DNA of 64,000 nt from Nonomuraea jiangxiensis. Its GTDB lineage: Bacteria; Actinomycetota; Actinomycetes; Streptosporangiales; Streptosporangiaceae. Made by a program: the position numbers and the translations under genes. The stretch is from contig NZ_FNDJ01000015.1 of the NCBI RefSeq assembly GCF_900099965.1, positions 218,830 through 282,829 on the forward strand, written 5' to 3'. Under the pieces are notes generated by a model. That model ran no database searches. It worked only from the letters and a program-made list of their open reading frames with translations, and had not been told where the DNA came from. Positions 52,780-61,251 of the stretch are shown piece after piece; positions within the stretch are counted from its first letter, which is position 1; the number at the start of each line of letters is the position of its first letter.

Positions 52780-54978
52780 TTACCGGGTCACCTGATCGGG
52801 CAGACCCGTGCCCTCGGTCCGAGGAGTCGGCCGCGGCCGGTCGTTCGACCCCCGCGGGCGGCCCGGCCACCAGTTCGCCCCGCCGAGCAACTGCATCGCG
52901 GCGGGTACGACGATCGCGCGGACCAGGGTGGCGTCGATCACCACGCAGAGTGTGAGCCCGACCCCGATGGTCATCAGGAACAGCGAGGTCGCGGTGAAGC
53001 CCATCGTGGCCAGGACGACGACCATGAGCAGCCCGGCCCGGGTGATGAGGGATCCGGTGCCGCGCAGGCCCACGATGATCGCACGCCGGTTGTCGCCGGT
53101 GGCCCGGTACTCCTCGCTGATGCGGCTCACCAGGAACATCTCGTAGTCGGTCACCAGGCCGAAGGCGATCGTGATGATGAGCCCCAGCGCCCACACGTCG
53201 GTGGTGCCCACCACGGAGAAGTCCATCAGGCCGGCCAGGCCGCCCTCCTGGAATCCCCAGACGATGAGGCCGCAGGAGGCCGCCAGCGACAGGAAGGCGA
53301 CGACGACGGCCTTGACCGGTACGAGCACGGACCGGAACGCGAGGAACAGCAGGAACAGCGTCGACAGGCCGATGAAGGCCAGCGCCCACGGCAGCGCCGC
53401 CATCGTCGCGTCACTGTTGTCGAGGCTGACCGCCGGTCCGCCACCACCGCCGACGAGGACCTCGGTCGCGCCGGCCGGAGGTTCGAGTGCCCTGATGTCC
53501 CGTACCAGTTGCAGGTTGTCCGCGTCGTCGGCCTCGCCCCGGAAGGCGACCGTCGCCCAGGTCAGCTCGGAGTCGGCGAGATGCACGCCGGCCACCCCCG
53601 CTCCCTGGATGCCTTCGACGGACCGCAAGTAGTCGTCGAGGGCGGCCCGCCGCACGGGGCCGGCGATGGCGACGTCCATCCGCAGACCGGCCGGGCCGTC
53701 CTGCGGGAAGTCCGCCACCAGCATCCTCGGGACCACCTGGCCCTCGTTGCCGGCCGGCAGGTAGCGGTGGTTGGTGAGGCCCTGCTGCAGTGAGAGCAGC
53801 GGGGCGGCGGCGACCAGCAGCGCCAGCAGACCACCCGCCAGCCATGGCAGCGGCCGGCGGGTGACGGACGTGGCCAGCCGGTTCCACGCCCGGTTCTCCC
53901 GCGTGACGGCTCCGGCCCGGCGGCGCGGCCAGGGAAGACTCAGCGCGTTGATCCGGGAGCCGAGCACCGCCAGCACGGCGGGCAGTACGACGAGCGCGGC
54001 GAGGAGGTCGAAGAGGACGACCGCGATGCCGCCGAAGCCGAACGCCTGGGAGATCGGCTGCGGGAAGAACATCAGTCCGCAAAGTCCGATGACGACCGTC
54101 AGACCGGAGAAGGCGACCGTGTGCCCGGCCGTTTTCATCGTCGCCACCAGCGACTGCCGTACGTCGCCGCCGGTGCGCGCGAGTTCCTCGCGGAACCGGC
54201 TGACCATGAAGAGCCCGTAGTCGATGGCGAGGCCGAGCCCGAGCAGCATGGAGATCTCCATGGCGAAGATCGAGACATCCGTGACATAGGTCAGGGCGCG
54301 CAGCATCACCAGCGAGCCGAGGATGGCCATGATCCCCAGGGCGAGGGGGATGGCGGCGGCCACCACGCCCCGGAAGACGACCAGCAGCAGGAGCAGCAGG
54401 ATCGGCAGCGAGATCATGTTGGCGGTGGCCAGGTTCTCCGTGGCGAGCCGCTGAAGGTGGAACACACTGGTGGAGCCGCCGGCGATGTGGGTCTCCAGGC
54501 CCTGAGCACGCATCTGCTGCTCGATCTCGCCGTAGGACTCAAGGCGCTCCTGGTCGTCCGCGCCGCGCAGAATGATCGTCGCCAACGTGGCGTGGCCGTC
54601 CGTCGAGACGTACCCCGAGCGCTGTTCCTCGGTGAGCTCCGGGCTCCAGTAACTGGTCCAGGAGACGACCTCGGTCTGCGGCAGGCTGCTGAGCGCCGCC
54701 GTCACCGCCTTCCTGAAGGCCGGGTCGTCCACCGACAACTCGCCGGTGGGGTCGCTGTAGATCGCCACCGCGTCCGCCTGCGCCGGCCGGTGCCCGAAGT
54801 GGCCCTCCAGGAGCTCGTTGGCCCGGTACGACTCCGCATGGGGAGATTCCAGCCCACCGGTGCTCAAGGCGCCGAACACCCCGCCGCCCCAGGCACCGGC
54901 GAGTACCACGAACAGGGCGGTCGCGATCAACAACGCGCGCCTGCGCGCATGGGCGAAATGCCCCAGCCACGAGAACAT
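52780..54978 (-). CDS. MMPL/RND-superfamily transporter
   Basis: 732-aa transporter with the actinobacterial MMPL architecture: helix 1 (ALLIATALFVVLAGAWGGGV), an extracytoplasmic loop, helices 2-6 with EISMLLGLGLAIDYGLFMVS (the Asp/Tyr proton-relay motif), a second loop, and a repeated helix bundle with IITIAFGLVTDYEMFLVSRI (second relay motif). Such proteins export lipids or hydrophobic molecules. Start ATG 54978 is fixed by a perfect AGGAGG. It lies 26 nt downstream of the SDR gene on the same strand. Confidence 0.9.
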   Translation of the reverse strand: MFSWLGHFAHARRRALLIATALFVVLAGAWGGGVFGALSTGGLESPHAESYRANELLEGHFGHRPAQADAVAIYSDPTGELSVDDPAFRKAVTAALSSLPQTEVVSWTSYWSPELTEEQRSGYVSTDGHATLATIILRGADDQERLESYGEIEQQMRAQGLETHIAGGSTSVFHLQRLATENLATANMISLPILLLLLLVVFRGVVAAAIPLALGIMAILGSLVMLRALTYVTDVSIFAMEISMLLGLGLAIDYGLFMVSRFREELARTGGDVRQSLVATMKTAGHTVAFSGLTVVIGLCGLMFFPQPISQAFGFGGIAVVLFDLLAALVVLPAVLAVLGSRINALSLPWPRRRAGAVTRENRAWNRLATSVTRRPLPWLAGGLLALLVAAAPLLSLQQGLTNHRYLPAGNEGQVVPRMLVADFPQDGPAGLRMDVAIAGPVRRAALDDYLRSVEGIQGAGVAGVHLADSELTWATVAFRGEADDADNLQLVRDIRALEPPAGATEVLVGGGGGPAVSLDNSDATMAALPWALAFIGLSTLFLLFLAFRSVLVPVKAVVVAFLSLAASCGLIVWGFQEGGLAGLMDFSVVGTTDVWALGLIITIAFGLVTDYEMFLVSRISEEYRATGDNRRAIIVGLRGTGSLITRAGLLMVVVLATMGFTATSLFLMTIGVGLTLCVVIDATLVRAIVVPAAMQLLGGANWWPGRPRGSNDRPRPTPRTEGTGLPDQVTR

Positions 54979-55004
54979 GGCGATGCCTCCTGAGTAGTCC
55001 TGGC

Positions 55005-55796
55005 TCACGCTGCCTGCATGCCGCCATCAACCGGGAGGACCGTCCCGGTCACGTAGGAGGCGCGGTCGCTGAGGAGCCAGGCGGCGGCCTGCGCGATCTC
55101 CTCGGGGTCGGCCGCGCGACGCAGGGGAGTGCGCGCGTTGAGCTGATCGACGATGCCAGGTGAGCTGTCGTTCCAGGCGCGCACCATGTCGGTCAGAGTG
55201 GTGCCGGGAGCGATGGCGTTGACGCGGATGCCCTCCGGGCCGTAGGTGACGGCGGCCGACTCGGTGAGACTGTTGACCGCCCGCTTCATCGCGCCGTAGG
55301 CGGGCAGCGTGGGGTTGCCCCTCAGGCTGCCGACGGATGAGGTGTTGACGATGGCGCCTGTGCCGGCGGTGGCCCGGATGGCGGCGACCTCGGCGGCCAT
55401 GGCCGCCCAGGCGCCCTTGAGGTTCACGGCGTAGACATGGTCGAAGTCGGCCTCGGTCGCCTGGTCCATCGGGCCGGGCGGCACGATGGTCGCGCCGTTG
55501 TTGAAGGCGACGTCGAGCCGGCCGTACAGGTCGACGGCGCGGTCGACGGCGGCGCGCACACTGGCCCCGTCGGCAAGGTCGCACACCGCGTGGTCCGCGG
55601 CGCCGCCGGCCGCCCGGATCTCCTCGGTCACCGCCTTCAGCTGGTTCTCCGTCCGGGCCGCCAGCAGCACCCGGGCGCCCTCCCTGGCGAACAGCCGCGC
55701 CGCGGCGGCGCCGATACCGCGACCGGCGCCGGTGACGAAGGCGACCTTGCCGGCCAGCAGGCCGGGAGCGGCGGGGGTGAAGGTGTCGTCGTCCAT
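55005..55796 (-). CDS. Short-chain dehydrogenase/reductase (SDR)
   Basis: 263-aa classical SDR. Cofactor motif VTGAGRGIGAAAARLFA, NNG motif AFNNGATIV, catalytic Ser in VNTSSVGSLRG and Tyr-x3-Lys in YGAMKRAVN, C-terminal YVTGTVLPVDGGMQA. The Arg in RTENQ after strand 2 suggests NADP(H). Start ATG 55796 is inferred from homology; no clear ribosome site. Divergent from the HTH regulator with a 31-bp palindrome in between, and co-directional with the MMPL gene. Confidence 0.92.
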   Translation of the reverse strand: MDDDTFTPAAPGLLAGKVAFVTGAGRGIGAAAARLFAREGARVLLAARTENQLKAVTEEIRAAGGAADHAVCDLADGASVRAAVDRAVDLYGRLDVAFNNGATIVPPGPMDQATEADFDHVYAVNLKGAWAAMAAEVAAIRATAGTGAIVNTSSVGSLRGNPTLPAYGAMKRAVNSLTESAAVTYGPEGIRVNAIAPGTTLTDMVRAWNDSSPGIVDQLNARTPLRRAADPEEIAQAAAWLLSDRASYVTGTVLPVDGGMQAA

Positions 55797-55824
55797 GACA
55801 GCGAGCCTGCGTCCGGCCGCACAG

Positions 55825-55855
55825 CCGATCCAGGCACCAGCGGTACCTGGATCGG
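55825..55855. promoter_or_regulatory. 31-bp near-perfect palindromic operator between SDR and HTH regulator
   Basis: Arms CCGATCCAGGCACC and GGTACCTGGATCGG around AGC: 13 of 14 positions are complementary. The second arm abuts a degenerate repeat (CCCTGGCACC) near 55858. It is centred 44 nt from both start codons, the ideal site for the XRE-type regulator to control both directions. Confidence 0.7.
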
Positions 55856-55883
55856 CTCCCTGGCACCCGTGCACACTGGGGGC

Positions 55884-56735
55884 GTGGACAGACGAGAGCT
55901 GGCCGGCTTCCTGCGCAGCAGGCGTGAGCGCATCAGCCCTGCCGACGTGGGGCTGCCCGCCGGGCCGCGCCGCCGCACCCCGGGGCTGCGTCGTGAGGAG
56001 GTGGCGCAGTTGGCGTTCATCTCGACCGAGTACTACTCGCGGCTGGAACAGGCCCGTGGCCCGCGCCCGTCCCGCGAGGTGCTCGCCGGTCTGGCTCGGG
56101 CCCTGCGCCTGTCGGACGCCGAGCGCGACCACCTGCACCACCTCGCCGGCGCCCCGCCAGGCCCGACGGCCGGGCCCTCACGCGAGGTGCGGCAGAGCAT
56201 CCTCGACCTCCTGCGGCGGCTGCCGCACGCCGCGGCGATCGTGCTGTCCGCGACCTATGAGGTCATCGCCTGGAACGACCTGGCGACCGCCCTCCTGGAG
56301 GACTTCTCCGCCCTGCCCCGGCACGAACGCAACCTCGTGCGCCGTGCCTTCCTCGCGCCGCGATCGCGGGAGCGGCTTCGGTACAGCCTGTCCGACGTGG
56401 AGGCGTTCGCTCACGCCGCGGCCCGGGACCTGCGGGCCACCGCCGCCCGTTACCCTGACGACCCCGAGGTGGCCGCCCTGGTCGGTGACCTTCTCTCCGG
56501 CAACGCGGCATTCGCCCGGCTGTGGGCCGCCCATGACGTACACAGCGAGCTCACCCTGCGCAAGACCGTCAACCACCCGCTGATCGGCCCCATCACCCTC
56601 AACTGCGACGTCCTCGACATCACCGACCGAGACCAGCGAGTCGTGATCTACACCGCCGAACCCGGCTCCCCGGCAGAGGAGTCGCTGCGGCTGCTGTCGG
56701 TGATCGGCACGCAGCGCATGGACGTGCCCGGCTAG
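55884..56735 (+). CDS. XRE-family helix-turn-helix regulator with MmyB-like ligand domain
   Basis: 283-aa protein. The N-terminal HTH_31 region (RELAGFLRSRRERISPADVG; TPGLRREEVAQLAFISTEYY; SRLEQARGPRPSREVLAGLA) is the standard opening of the actinobacterial MmyB group. The C-terminal domain (LSATYEVIAWNDLATALLED and a conserved HSELTLRKTVNHPLIGPITL end) is a PAS-like fatty-acid or small-ligand pocket. GTG 55884 follows GGGGGC; possibly leaderless. These regulators usually repress a divergent SDR or oxidoreductase, which is exactly the layout here. Confidence 0.9.
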   Translation: MDRRELAGFLRSRRERISPADVGLPAGPRRRTPGLRREEVAQLAFISTEYYSRLEQARGPRPSREVLAGLARALRLSDAERDHLHHLAGAPPGPTAGPSREVRQSILDLLRRLPHAAAIVLSATYEVIAWNDLATALLEDFSALPRHERNLVRRAFLAPRSRERLRYSLSDVEAFAHAAARDLRATAARYPDDPEVAALVGDLLSGNAAFARLWAAHDVHSELTLRKTVNHPLIGPITLNCDVLDITDRDQRVVIYTAEPGSPAEESLRLLSVIGTQRMDVPG

Positions 56736-56805
56736 GTGGTCCGCCCGCTCGGGATCGCCGGGCAGAGGTTCGCCGGACGCTTCCGCCTCGCCTGACGAGT
56801 TCGCC

Positions 56806-57765
56806 CTAGCGGAGCGGGTAGCCGTACCGGAGCATGCCCGGGGTGGTGAAGGCGGTGATCATGCGGCGGCGGCCCGGGCGCATCGCCGTCCGCCATTCCT
56901 CGTCCGCCCTGAGCGGCACCACGCCGGTGCTGATGCGCATCGGGTTGCCCGCCACGCTGTGATCGGCGGGCAGGTCGATCGTGCCGTCGCCGAGGAACGG
57001 CGTGGCGGCCGACGGCAGCCCGGCGAACTCCAGCACCCTGGACAGCTCACGGCGGGGCTGGGCGACGAAGTCCTCATAGCGCATGAGCGTCCACGGGGTG
57101 TCGGTCAGGCGGAAGGACTCGATGGCGGCGTTGAAGGCCAGCCACTCGGCGGCGGTCTGCGCCGGTGAGTGGGTGGCCATCAGCCGCCCGCCCTTGTCGG
57201 CCCGCTGCACCCTGCGGGACCAGGAGTGGACGACGCCGTGCGGGCCGCGGACGAGCTGGACGATCCGCAGGTCGATGCCGGGCACCCGGCGCAGCAGCAG
57301 CGCCGAGGTGGGGAACTTGGAGGAGTCCACGATCACCGAGCTCCCGCTCACCTCGGCGATCGCCCGATAGACCGTGGCCATGGTCGCGGCGTAGCGGTGG
57401 ACGCGTCGGGCGAAGGCGCCCGTCGTACCGGTGAGCACGTGGCGCGGGACGTGCCTGATGCGCATGACCGAATGGTGCAGCCGGGACATCTCGGCGGCGT
57501 CCACGTTGCGCCAGTCGCCGAAGGCGGCCCGGCCGACCTCCTGCCAGAACTCGCACCCGGCGAACCGCCGCCGGCACCCGCACAGCTGGTTCTTGGCCAC
57601 GCCCTGCGTCCACAGGTAACGCAGCTCGCCCACGCAGGACGCCCCCTCGACCGCGCCCAGAGCGCGCGAGATCAGGGTGCTGCCCGACCTGCCGTGACCC
57701 CCGAGGAACAGGATGCGGATCGGCTGCGGCGGACGATCGGTTGCGGAGCGTGTTCGGATGGTCAT
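56806..57765 (-). CDS. Sulfotransferase family protein
   Basis: 319-aa PAPS-dependent sulfotransferase. The 5'-phosphosulfate loop is GGHGRSGSTL (residues 22-31); the 3'-phosphate loop region is SSVIVDSSKFPTSALLLRRV with VQLVRGPHGVVHSWSRRVQ. This resembles the Stf/carbohydrate and natural-product sulfotransferases (Sulfotransfer_3). Cysteines CGCRRRFAGCEF near residue 60 are unusual and may bind metal or form disulfides. Divergent from the P450 gene with a ~260-nt gap; a role in the same modification pathway is speculative. Confidence 0.85.
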   Translation of the reverse strand: MTIRTRSATDRPPQPIRILFLGGHGRSGSTLISRALGAVEGASCVGELRYLWTQGVAKNQLCGCRRRFAGCEFWQEVGRAAFGDWRNVDAAEMSRLHHSVMRIRHVPRHVLTGTTGAFARRVHRYAATMATVYRAIAEVSGSSVIVDSSKFPTSALLLRRVPGIDLRIVQLVRGPHGVVHSWSRRVQRADKGGRLMATHSPAQTAAEWLAFNAAIESFRLTDTPWTLMRYEDFVAQPRRELSRVLEFAGLPSAATPFLGDGTIDLPADHSVAGNPMRISTGVVPLRADEEWRTAMRPGRRRMITAFTTPGMLRYGYPLR

Positions 57766-58031
57766 AGAAACGTAAACTTACGGTCCTGCGGCTCCCGGCC
57801 GGCACCGAATCGCGGAAGAAGGCATGGTCGGAGCGCCAGGGGTGGGGGCGAAGGGGGCGATTGCGGACGAGGGAGTCGGGCTGCCCGCTCAGGTTACGAA
57901 GATCAGTCGCAATGGGTAATGCCGCATACCTCTTGCGGGAAACAGCCGTAAGCTCCCGTTGCGCGTCACGCCGGTCATGATCCGTGACCGATGTGACGAG
58001 TGAAGTGGCGATCAGAAAGGCGGTTCAACCC

Positions 58032-59462
58032 GTGACCCGAGGCCCATGGCCCCAGCAGCCCCCCGCGACCACGGCACCGGTTTCCGCCGAGCCACTGCTG
58101 ACCAGGGACTACGACGCGGACCCCGCACTCGTGCACGAGAGGCTGCGCGAGACCTACGGCCCCGTCGCGCCCGTCGATCTCCTCGGGGTGCCGGTCTGGT
58201 TCGTCATGGGTTACGAGGAAGTGCTCCGCGTCCTGCAGAACCCCGGCGGAGCGTGGAGCAAGCGCCTGGACAACTGGAAGATGAACGCCGAAGGCCGGCT
58301 GCCGGCCGACTGGCCCCTGCTGCCCGTCTTCCAGGTCAACAACTCGACCTTCCAGGAAGGCGCCACGCTGAACCGGTTGCGGGCCGCCTGGACCACCGCC
58401 CTCGCCCCCTTCCAGGACTACGGCCACCCCCAGGCGCAGCAGCTGGAGCAGGCCGTCGTGAGCCACGCCGACGACCTCATCGGCGTGCTGGCGGAGGGCG
58501 GCGCCGCGGGGTGGGCGGACCTGGCCGCCCAGTACGCGCGACCGCTCCCGCTGATGGTCGCCGACCGCATGCTCGGCTTCACCGCCGCACGCGGCGAGGA
58601 CGTGGTGATGGACATCTGGCGGATGCTCGACGCCGGCCCCGACGCGGCCGCGGCTTTCGAGCGGTTGTACGCCGCCATGACCGAACTGGGCGCCGCCAAG
58701 CGGGAGTCCCCCGGCGAGGACCTGCCGTCCTACCTGATCAACGCCAAGCCGGACATCACCCTGGACGAGCTGGCCCGCGAGCTCCTGATGCTGCCCGGCC
58801 TGCTCGACTTCACCGGCAGCCTCGTCTGCAACGTGGTCGTCGAGGTCATCGCCAACGCGGGGGTGCGGGAGAGCCTGTCGGCGGGCGCCATCGACGAGGC
58901 GGTGAACAAGGTCGCCCTGCTCAACCCGCCGATGGCCAACCTGACCTTCCGCTACGCGCTGACGGACGTGAAGATGGGCAACTACACCATCCCCGCCGGC
59001 GATCCCGTGATGCTCTCCGTCGCCGCCGCCCATGGCGACCCGCGCTTCGCCGGGGCGATCGACTGGCACGCCATTCGCAGCACCCGCGCCCACCTGGCCT
59101 GGGGAGCGGGGCCGCACAGCTGCCTGGGCCAGGTGCTGGCCACCCGGATCGCCGTCATCGCCGTGCAAAGGCTGTTCAGGCGGTTCTCCAAGGTGAAGCT
59201 CGCGCTCCCGGCCGACCAGCTACCCTGGCGGCCCTCCCCGTTCATGCGGTCGCTGCGGTCGCTGCCCGTCCAGTACGAGCTCGCCAGGGTGCCGGCGCCC
59301 CCGGCCGATACCGCCGCCGCCGAGGACTCCGACGCGCAGACGGCTGCCACGCCGGCTGCCGGGGCGGCATCCGGGGCCGCTTCACCGGCGGACGAGCCGG
59401 CCGGCAAGCCGTCCCGGTCCCCGCTCTGGAGTTTTCTGCGCGGGCTGCGCCGCGCACGCTGA
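58032..59462 (+). CDS. Cytochrome P450, CYP157-like, lacking the ExxR motif
   Basis: 476-aa P450. The haem-binding loop is AWGAGPHSCLGQ, with Cys364 as axial ligand and Trp in the usual Phe position. The region before PPMANLTFR, where the K-helix ExxR should lie, reads AVNKVALLN: neither Glu nor Arg is present. The same PPMAN context is known from Streptomyces CYP157 enzymes, which also lack ExxR. The I-helix motif is degenerate (PGLLDFTGSLV). A ~45-residue Ala/Pro tail precedes a basic end SPLWSFLRGLRRAR. GTG 58032 has AAAGGCGG upstream; the frame extends to GTG 57984. Confidence 0.85.
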   Translation: MTRGPWPQQPPATTAPVSAEPLLTRDYDADPALVHERLRETYGPVAPVDLLGVPVWFVMGYEEVLRVLQNPGGAWSKRLDNWKMNAEGRLPADWPLLPVFQVNNSTFQEGATLNRLRAAWTTALAPFQDYGHPQAQQLEQAVVSHADDLIGVLAEGGAAGWADLAAQYARPLPLMVADRMLGFTAARGEDVVMDIWRMLDAGPDAAAAFERLYAAMTELGAAKRESPGEDLPSYLINAKPDITLDELARELLMLPGLLDFTGSLVCNVVVEVIANAGVRESLSAGAIDEAVNKVALLNPPMANLTFRYALTDVKMGNYTIPAGDPVMLSVAAAHGDPRFAGAIDWHAIRSTRAHLAWGAGPHSCLGQVLATRIAVIAVQRLFRRFSKVKLALPADQLPWRPSPFMRSLRSLPVQYELARVPAPPADTAAAEDSDAQTAATPAAGAASGAASPADEPAGKPSRSPLWSFLRGLRRAR

Positions 59463-59540
59463 GCGGGCATGCGGGCCTTGCGCGTGATCCGTCCGGCGGT
59501 ATGAAGAAACAGAGGAACCGTCGGCGGATGGGAGCCCGCT

Positions 59541-60170
59541 GTGCAGAAAGAGCCTCGGATCAGTTACGTGCCGCTCGAGTCGATGGACGAGGCGATGCGA
59601 AAGGAGATGCACAGATGCGCCCGCGAGGGCACGCCCAGGCCGGAGAGTTCGGCGGTGCGGGCGCACGCGCCGAACGCGTTCTGGGCGTTCGCCGACTCCT
59701 GGCAGGCGATCTTCGACCACGGCGTGTGCGATCACGCGATCAAGGAGCTCTGCCGGGTCTACATCTCCCGTACGGTGAAGTGCGAGTTCTGCGGTAATCA
59801 GCGCTCGATCAAGGCGGCCGAAGGCGGGTTGTCGGAGCAGCAGTACGACGAGTTGCTGAATTTCGAGTCCTCGCCGAAGTACGACGAGCGGCAGCGGGCG
59901 GCGCTTTCCTACGCCGAGGCGATCGCCTGGCGCCTCGACACCGACGATGCGTTCTGGGAGCGGCTGCACCGGCACTTCACCGAAGCGGAGCTGGTCGAAC
60001 TCGGCTGCTTCATCGCGCTCACCTTCGGCCAGCAGAGCTGGATCAGGTTGCTCGGCATCGACCACCACCAGTATCTCCCGGGCACGCCGGCGGCGATGGC
60101 TCCCGGATTCGAGGACGCCGAGTCCGCGGCGGCCACGAAGGCCCGGGACGGCTACTGGGCGGCGGGCTGA
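59541..60170 (+). CDS. AhpD-like/carboxymuconolactone decarboxylase family protein
   Basis: 209-aa helical CMD-fold protein. The AhpD-type redox region is CRVYISRTVKCEFCGNQRSI: two cysteines in CxxC, but the usual downstream His is Arg. The rest (RAALSYAEAIAWRLDTDDA; FTEAELVELGCFIALTFGQQ) is conserved. Family members are peroxidase partners or of unknown function. GTG 59541 with GGGAGCC upstream; 78 nt after the P450 on the same strand, so possibly co-transcribed. Confidence 0.88.
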   Translation: MQKEPRISYVPLESMDEAMRKEMHRCAREGTPRPESSAVRAHAPNAFWAFADSWQAIFDHGVCDHAIKELCRVYISRTVKCEFCGNQRSIKAAEGGLSEQQYDELLNFESSPKYDERQRAALSYAEAIAWRLDTDDAFWERLHRHFTEAELVELGCFIALTFGQQSWIRLLGIDHHQYLPGTPAAMAPGFEDAESAAATKARDGYWAAG

Positions 60171-60424
60171 GTTCGAGCCGGCGTCCGGGCGCCGATCCGC
60201 CGGGCGAGTTGCGGCCGGGATGCGGGGAGCCGCCGTGCGGCGGGGCGTGTTCGAGCACGCCTATCGCCCGTCTTCCGGCGGGCAGATCGCGTCCGGGAGC
60301 GGCTCGTAGTCGATCACGGTCAGTGGGCGGTGATTTCGGGGAGTTCCCTGACTGCGCATGCTCGGAGAAGCGGACCGGTCTGTGCGGGCGGACGCTATGG
60401 GGGCAACGGATTCGTCCCGTGAAA

Positions 60425-60436
60425 GGGTGATCACCC
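60425..60436. promoter_or_regulatory. Perfect 12-bp palindrome abutting a start codon
   Basis: GGGTGATCACCC ends exactly at the ATG 60437 and covers the ribosome-binding site (GAAAGGG). It may be an operator or an RNA hairpin hiding the site. Confidence 0.45.
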
Positions 60437-61117
60437 ATGGTAAGCGACAACGCCAGCGAAGCTCGCGTGCGGCAACTGCGCAGCTTGCTCGTGCCCGTCG
60501 ACGAGCACCCCGCCGGTCGGCTCATCGACCTGGAGTCCAGCGTCGCCGCGATGGCCGCCGACCCGCTGCCCGCGCCCTGGGGCATGGTCTGGGCGCCACC
60601 CAGCTGCCAGAACTACCTCGAAGAGGCCGTACCGGAGCTGCACTCGCTCAACGGCTGGGTACGGCTGACCGACCGGCGGGCCAAGAGCTTCAGCCACGAC
60701 AACTTCTACATCGACATGGTCATCGAGTCGCCCGGCGGCGTCGACGTCCAGCGGATCAGCCGGGCGGCCGGCACCTGCAGCTCGGGCACCCTGACGCTGG
60801 ACGCCAAGGTCGTCGGCAGGGTGACCTACACCGAGCTGGCCTCGCCCGCCCTGGCCGACGCCAGCACCCTGACCATGCAGATCCAGGTCCAGTTCGAGCC
60901 GCCCGCCGACCGCGAGAGCGCGGAGATCCTGGCCAAGTACGGCTACGTCTCCGCCAGGGACGCCGACGGCCAGGACATCGGGGTCAACAACGTCAAGCAG
61001 GTCTCCTACGTCGCGACCGGCGACACGCTGTTCATGGTCCTGTCGCCCGATCCGGACATTCACCGGGCGATGCCGACGACGCTGTACCAGCGTGCGAGGA
61101 GTGCGGGCGACCACTGA
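60437..61117 (+). CDS. Unknown protein, possible cytosolic relative of secreted sensor-domain lipoproteins
   Basis: 226-aa protein I cannot place with confidence. It has no signal peptide. It opens SEARVRQLRSLLVPVDEHPA; its middle is beta-rich (WVRLTDRRAKSFSHDNFYID; SGTLTLDAKVVGRVTYTEL) and resembles the PknH-type extracellular sensor fold seen in mycobacterial lipoproteins, but only weakly. Two cysteines (Cys58 in PPSCQNYLE; one in AGTCSSGTL). Stand-alone gene flanked by two long palindromes. Confidence 0.6.
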   Translation: MVSDNASEARVRQLRSLLVPVDEHPAGRLIDLESSVAAMAADPLPAPWGMVWAPPSCQNYLEEAVPELHSLNGWVRLTDRRAKSFSHDNFYIDMVIESPGGVDVQRISRAAGTCSSGTLTLDAKVVGRVTYTELASPALADASTLTMQIQVQFEPPADRESAEILAKYGYVSARDADGQDIGVNNVKQVSYVATGDTLFMVLSPDPDIHRAMPTTLYQRARSAGDH

Positions 61118-61166
61118 GTTCGGTGGCGCGACCTCCGGCACACGAACGGCCCCTTGTGGAGCGTTC

Positions 61167-61204
61167 CGACGTGGTCCTGGCCGACGTCGGCCAGGACCAC
61201 GTCG
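61167..61204. terminator. 38-nt perfect palindrome (19-bp arms)
   Basis: CGACGTGGTCCTGGCCGAC is followed immediately by its exact reverse complement, between the unknown protein's stop (61117) and the VOC gene (61252). It can form a 17-bp hairpin with a 4-nt loop. No U-tract: a U-less terminator or a dimer binding site. Confidence 0.55.
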
Positions 61205-61251
61205 TGCCGGGACCGTCGCGGCCCCCGGTGAGGAGAAGGGAGTCAGGCCCG

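Noticed and set aside
58032..59462. P450 as part of a conservon (CvnA-D/CYP pair)
   Set aside because: No sensor kinase-like CvnA, roadblock, DUF742 or GTPase genes occur next to it; neighbours are a sulfotransferase and an AhpD-like protein.
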